Made by a program: the position numbers and the translations under genes. DNA of 64,000 nt. It comes from Sphingobacteriaceae bacterium (GTDB lineage: Bacteria; Bacteroidota; Bacteroidia; B-17B0; Aurantibacillaceae). Below the pieces are notes generated by a model, which made no database searches, was not told the DNA's origin, and was given only the letters and a program-made list of their open reading frames with translations. The stretch spans positions 496,001 through 560,000 of the forward strand of contig JADJXI010000005.1 of the NCBI GenBank assembly GCA_016715905.1, given 5' to 3'. Of this stretch, positions 61,194 to 64,000 are shown piece after piece (the first letter of the stretch is position 1; each line of letters starts with the position of its first letter).

Positions 61194-62606
61194 ATGAGTT
61201 TATCTAAACAAGTTGATAAATTAATTTATTCGAAGGATAAAGATGAACGGGATACCTATTTAAAAGGCAGGTATTTTGTTTATTCTACACTTGTCTTTTT
61301 TGTAATGGCGTTAAGCGCCCTTCCTTACTATTTTATTGTTGGTAATTCTAAAGTAGGAGGATTAAATGAAGCGCTTATTGGCAACTTATTTTTTTGTGTA
61401 ATTACAATTGTTTTATTGTTTGTATATCGAAAATATGGCTTTCGGATTTTAATAGTTAATGTGTTAACTTTTTTGGGTTGGGTAAGTAATTTCGGAACCT
61501 ACCAATATGCGGGTGGTTTATATTCAGCGGATAATATTTGGGGCATAGTTATTTGCTCTTGGGTATTTTTGGTTGCGGGAAAAAAAAGTGGAATCGCATG
61601 GGCAGTTGTTGTTGCGATGACATTGAGTTTTTACTATATCGCCGATGTTTTGCATTGGAGAGATTTTAGAGCAGATACTGCGAAAATAGAAAATACGTAT
61701 TATTTTATAGGTTACGTTTTGGCTATACTTTTTATCGCACTAATTATCATCATGTTTCAAAAGGGTTCAGAACAATTTTTAAAGGAAATTAATGTTGCAA
61801 AATCTGATTTGGAAGAAAAAAGCAAAGCTTTGGAAATTGCGAATAAAGATGTAATGGATAGCATTCATTATGCGTATAAAATACAAACGGCGGTTTTGCC
61901 AAATGAAGAAACCATTCAGCGTAGTGTTCCTTTGTTTTTTATTTTATATAAACCTAAGGCGATTGTGAGCGGAGATTTTTATTGGTTCTACGAAATTGAT
62001 GAATTTAGTTATTTATATGTAAATGCCGATTGTACAGGTCATGGAGTTCCGGGTGCATTTATGACCGTAATCGCCAGCAATCTTTTGAATCAAACTGTTA
62101 TTGATAATAAAATATATCAACCTTCAGCAATACTGAACGAAATTGATAGATTATTAAATCTCACGCTAAAGCAGGATCATTCCAGATATCATAATGTTCA
62201 GGATGGAATGGACTGTACTGTAATTAAGGTGAATAAAAAAAGTAAGGAAATTGTAATTAATAGCGCCAAAAGGCCTGTAGCCTATATACAAGATAATGAG
62301 TATGTAGAAATAAAAAGTAATCGAAATTCAATAGGTGGAGTGAGTTCAAGTAAAAAAGCTTTTGAAGATGTAACATTTAATTATAAAAATGAAGACATGA
62401 TTTATTTGTATACGGATGGTTATCATGATCAGTTTGGTGGGCCAAAGGGTAAAAAATATTCGAGTAAACGATTGAAGGATAAGCTAATTTCAATTCATAA
62501 AGAAACTTTACCAATTCAAAAAGAACTACTAGCAACAGAGATTAAAAACTGGCAAGGAGAATTGGAACAAATTGATGATATTTGCATAACGGGTATTAGA
62601 TTTTAA
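61194..62606 (+). CDS. Six-TM membrane sensor with SpoIIE/PP2C phosphatase domain
   Basis: A 470-residue protein with six transmembrane helices (about 28-190), a coiled coil, the signature DSIHYAYKIQTAVLP (222-236) and a complete phosphatase domain: GDFYW (about 260-264), ADCTGHG, DGMDC, YTDG (about 406-409) and the closing IDD. It has no TPR or propeller, so the membrane part itself is the sensor, as in MASE-like modules. The product would be an inner membrane phosphatase of the RsbU type. The gene is monocistronic as far as can be seen and divergent from paaZ; a TATATTTA near -7 consensus lies about 20 bases before the ATG. Confidence 0.88.
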   Translation: MSLSKQVDKLIYSKDKDERDTYLKGRYFVYSTLVFFVMALSALPYYFIVGNSKVGGLNEALIGNLFFCVITIVLLFVYRKYGFRILIVNVLTFLGWVSNFGTYQYAGGLYSADNIWGIVICSWVFLVAGKKSGIAWAVVVAMTLSFYYIADVLHWRDFRADTAKIENTYYFIGYVLAILFIALIIIMFQKGSEQFLKEINVAKSDLEEKSKALEIANKDVMDSIHYAYKIQTAVLPNEETIQRSVPLFFILYKPKAIVSGDFYWFYEIDEFSYLYVNADCTGHGVPGAFMTVIASNLLNQTVIDNKIYQPSAILNEIDRLLNLTLKQDHSRYHNVQDGMDCTVIKVNKKSKEIVINSAKRPVAYIQDNEYVEIKSNRNSIGGVSSSKKAFEDVTFNYKNEDMIYLYTDGYHDQFGGPKGKKYSSKRLKDKLISIHKETLPIQKELLATEIKNWQGELEQIDDICITGIRF

Positions 62607-62658
62607 ACTTTTTTAAGAAAAACAGGCACGGGGCTTGTAATAAAACAGTCAACTAAAA

Positions 62659-63459
62659 ATGAAAACTATGAAAAATAATCTATTTAAACTGGCCTTTATA
62701 CTGTTAGGCTTTAACTTAAGTGCTCAAGATTTTGGGCGGGTTGTTGTGCGTAATGCCAGCGCGTCTTATCCTCCATTTATTGTATCCATCAATGGTGTGC
62801 GGGTTAGTAATAATTACGATTCAAAAATTGCGTTTAATTATTTAGATGAAAAAAACTATCGAATTAAATTACTACAAAGCGGATCAGGAAATATTTTAAA
62901 TTTCAATTTAACCAGTGAGCCAAAATATGTCAGCAAATACGTAATTAATGCCGATGCTTATGGTAATTACTCTTTGTTATTAGAAAGTAAATCCTTGTTA
63001 TCACTTGAGCCGGAAACGGGTGGTGTAACAATTTCTAACGCAACGGTAACACCTAATAATACCAATAATATTCCAGTTCAACCTAATATTACCACAACAA
63101 CGCTGATTCCGGCCACCAACACGGTTGCCTCTACACCATCTGTAATCCCTCCTCCTGCTGTAATTGTTACTGCAATGGATGCGGCCGATTTTAATGAGCG
63201 ATTAAATGCCGTAAAAAGAGAACATTTTGATAGAGAGCGTTTGGATAAAGCCAAAATGGTTTTTGCCGAAGAAAATTTTTCAACTTCACAAGTTTGTACC
63301 GCTATGAAAGTTTTTTCATTTGATGATGCCAAGGTTGATTTTGCCAAGTTTGCCTGGCATAAAACAATTGATAGAAAGAATTTCTATAAAACTCATGATC
63401 AATTGAGCTTTGGAAGCAATAAAAAGGAATTGAGTGACTACACAAAAAAGAATCCTTGA
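62659..63459 (+). CDS. Exported DUF4476 domain protein
   Basis: A 266-residue protein with a signal peptide (ending LSAQ at about 23), an N-terminal beta domain, a Thr/Pro/Asn-rich linker (about 115-170) and a C-terminal DUF4476 domain (about 172-262: FNERLNAVKREHFDRERLDK, FSTSQVCTAMKVFSFDDAK, FAWHKTIDRKNFYK). DUF4476 is common in exported Bacteroidota proteins and has no established function. ATG at 62659 and ATG at 62668 are both possible; the first is used. It lies 52 bases after the phosphatase gene on the same strand and ends in a terminator that overlaps its stop codon. Confidence 0.85.
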   Translation: MKTMKNNLFKLAFILLGFNLSAQDFGRVVVRNASASYPPFIVSINGVRVSNNYDSKIAFNYLDEKNYRIKLLQSGSGNILNFNLTSEPKYVSKYVINADAYGNYSLLLESKSLLSLEPETGGVTISNATVTPNNTNNIPVQPNITTTTLIPATNTVASTPSVIPPPAVIVTAMDAADFNERLNAVKREHFDRERLDKAKMVFAEENFSTSQVCTAMKVFSFDDAKVDFAKFAWHKTIDRKNFYKTHDQLSFGSNKKELSDYTKKNP

Positions 63460-63485
63460 TTTTTAAACCAAGGACTCTTTTTCTA
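63448..63485. terminator. Terminator between the DUF4476 gene and gcdH
   Basis: AAGAATCCTTG pairs with CAAGGACTCTT (one mismatch) around a ten-base loop and is followed by a T run on the plus strand and an A run before it, so it can serve both converging genes. It overlaps the DUF4476 stop codon. Confidence 0.7.
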
Positions 63486-63497
63486 ATAAAAGTTCAA

Positions 63498-64000
63498 TTA
63501 GCTAAATGCGTTGAATCCGGTTACATCCATTCCGGTAATCAGTAAATGAATATCGTGGGTTCCTTCATAAGTAATCACACTTTCTAAATTCATCATATGT
63601 CGCATAATCGGATATTCTCCGGTTATGCCCATTCCTCCATGAATTTGTCGGGCCTCACGGGCAATATTTATTGCCATGTGCACATTATTTCGTTTAGCCA
63701 TACTAATTTGAGAAGGTGTGGCCCGGTGTTCATTTTTAAGCACGCCTAAACGCCAGGTTAATAATTGCGCTTTAGTAATTTCAGTGATCATCTCCGCTAA
63801 TTTTTTTTGCGTGAGCTGAAAGGCACCAATGGGTTTTCCAAATTGAATTCTTTCTTTACTATAACGCAATGCACTGTCGTAGCAATCTAATGCCGCCCCA
63901 ATCGCACCCCAGGCTATTCCAAATCGTGCGCTGTTTAAGCAACCCAACGGACCTTTTAATCCTTTGATATTCGGAAAAATATTTTCTTTAGGAACTTTTA
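63498..64000 (-). CDS. gcdH: Glutaryl-CoA dehydrogenase, C-terminal part
   Basis: The last 166 codons lie in the window and the gene runs off the right edge. The protein is an acyl-CoA dehydrogenase: GLKGPLGCLNSARFGIAWG and LRYSKERIQFGKPIGAFQLT mark the glutaryl-CoA group, followed by RQIHGGMGITGEYPIMRHM and the catalytic Glu in TYEGTHDIH. It oxidises and decarboxylates glutaryl-CoA to crotonyl-CoA (lysine and tryptophan breakdown) and passes electrons to ETF, encoded at 12.7-14.4 kb. FAD-binding, cytosolic, tetrameric in known members. The N-terminal half is not seen. Confidence 0.92.
   Translation of the reverse strand, partial: KVPKENIFPNIKGLKGPLGCLNSARFGIAWGAIGAALDCYDSALRYSKERIQFGKPIGAFQLTQKKLAEMITEITKAQLLTWRLGVLKNEHRATPSQISMAKRNNVHMAINIAREARQIHGGMGITGEYPIMRHMMNLESVITYEGTHDIHLLITGMDVTGFNAFS

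Noticed and set aside
1..64000. CRISPR arrays, tRNA genes, phage or defence systems
   Set aside because: None was seen on either strand; there are no regularly spaced repeats, cloverleaf sequences, nucleases of defence type or integrases.

Overview
The window reads as a chromosomal segment of an AT-rich member of the Bacteroidota (about one third G+C by eye), most like the environmental Flavobacteriia/Sphingobacteriia/Cytophagia types. The reasons are the type IX secretion (T9SS) gene porD, four exported proteins with T9SS-style C-terminal sorting domains, the Bacteroidota-type omega subunit beside bamD and coaBC, a CarB without the C-terminal MGS domain, few Shine-Dalgarno sites, and many TAnnTTTG (-7) promoter motifs upstream of operons. 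No tRNA, rRNA, CRISPR array, transposase, integrase or phage gene was seen.

Layout. 1-6.1 kb (minus strand): the start of a PLP-dependent sulfur amino acid enzyme, an MBL hydrolase, a pappalysin-like T9SS protease and a PcrA/UvrD helicase. 6.1-10.2 kb (plus): a possible small RNA, then bamD-rpoZ-coaBC-porD and a small exported protein. 10.2-15.2 kb (minus): a TPR membrane protein, the etfB-etfA-bifunctional nuclease operon and an ECF sigma factor. 15.4 kb: the SRP RNA gene. 15.6-23.9 kb: a glycosyltransferase, a vWA protein, a fatty acid desaturase and a run of exported proteins of unknown role. 24-32.2 kb: a large Asp-box beta-propeller protein, an Nramp transporter fused to a universal stress domain, then thrS-infC, where infC appears to start at AUC behind a strong GGAGG site. 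32.4-42.4 kb: a propeller sensor phosphatase, a YhiN-type flavoprotein, an RND/MMPL exporter, P5C dehydrogenase and a T9SS protein. 42.4-47.3 kb: small accessory genes, including a frameshifted cytochrome c lipoprotein and an exported cyclophilin. 47.4-59 kb: carB, an RRM protein, RidA and a dense group of TPR sensor genes. 59-64 kb: paaZ, a six-TM phosphatase, a DUF4476 protein and the end of glutaryl-CoA dehydrogenase.

The most distinctive theme is signalling. Three proteins carry a complete SpoIIE/RsbU-type PP2C phosphatase behind a coiled coil ending in a DSIxYAxRIQ signature, each with a different sensor (periplasmic propeller, TPR, six-TM). Four more TPR-TM proteins carry the same coiled coil and signature but stop within about 13-17 residues of its end, just where the phosphatase domain would begin. 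Four independent genes ending at the same place suggests a real class of linker-only receptors rather than decay. No STAS antagonist or anti-sigma kinase lies in the window.

The metabolic genes fit aerobic heterotrophy on amino and organic acids. Glutaryl-CoA dehydrogenase would pass electrons to the EtfAB encoded here, P5C dehydrogenase completes proline oxidation, and PaaZ opens and oxidises an oxepin-CoA or acts on a similar acyl-CoA substrate. All function calls are from reading motifs; no database search was possible.
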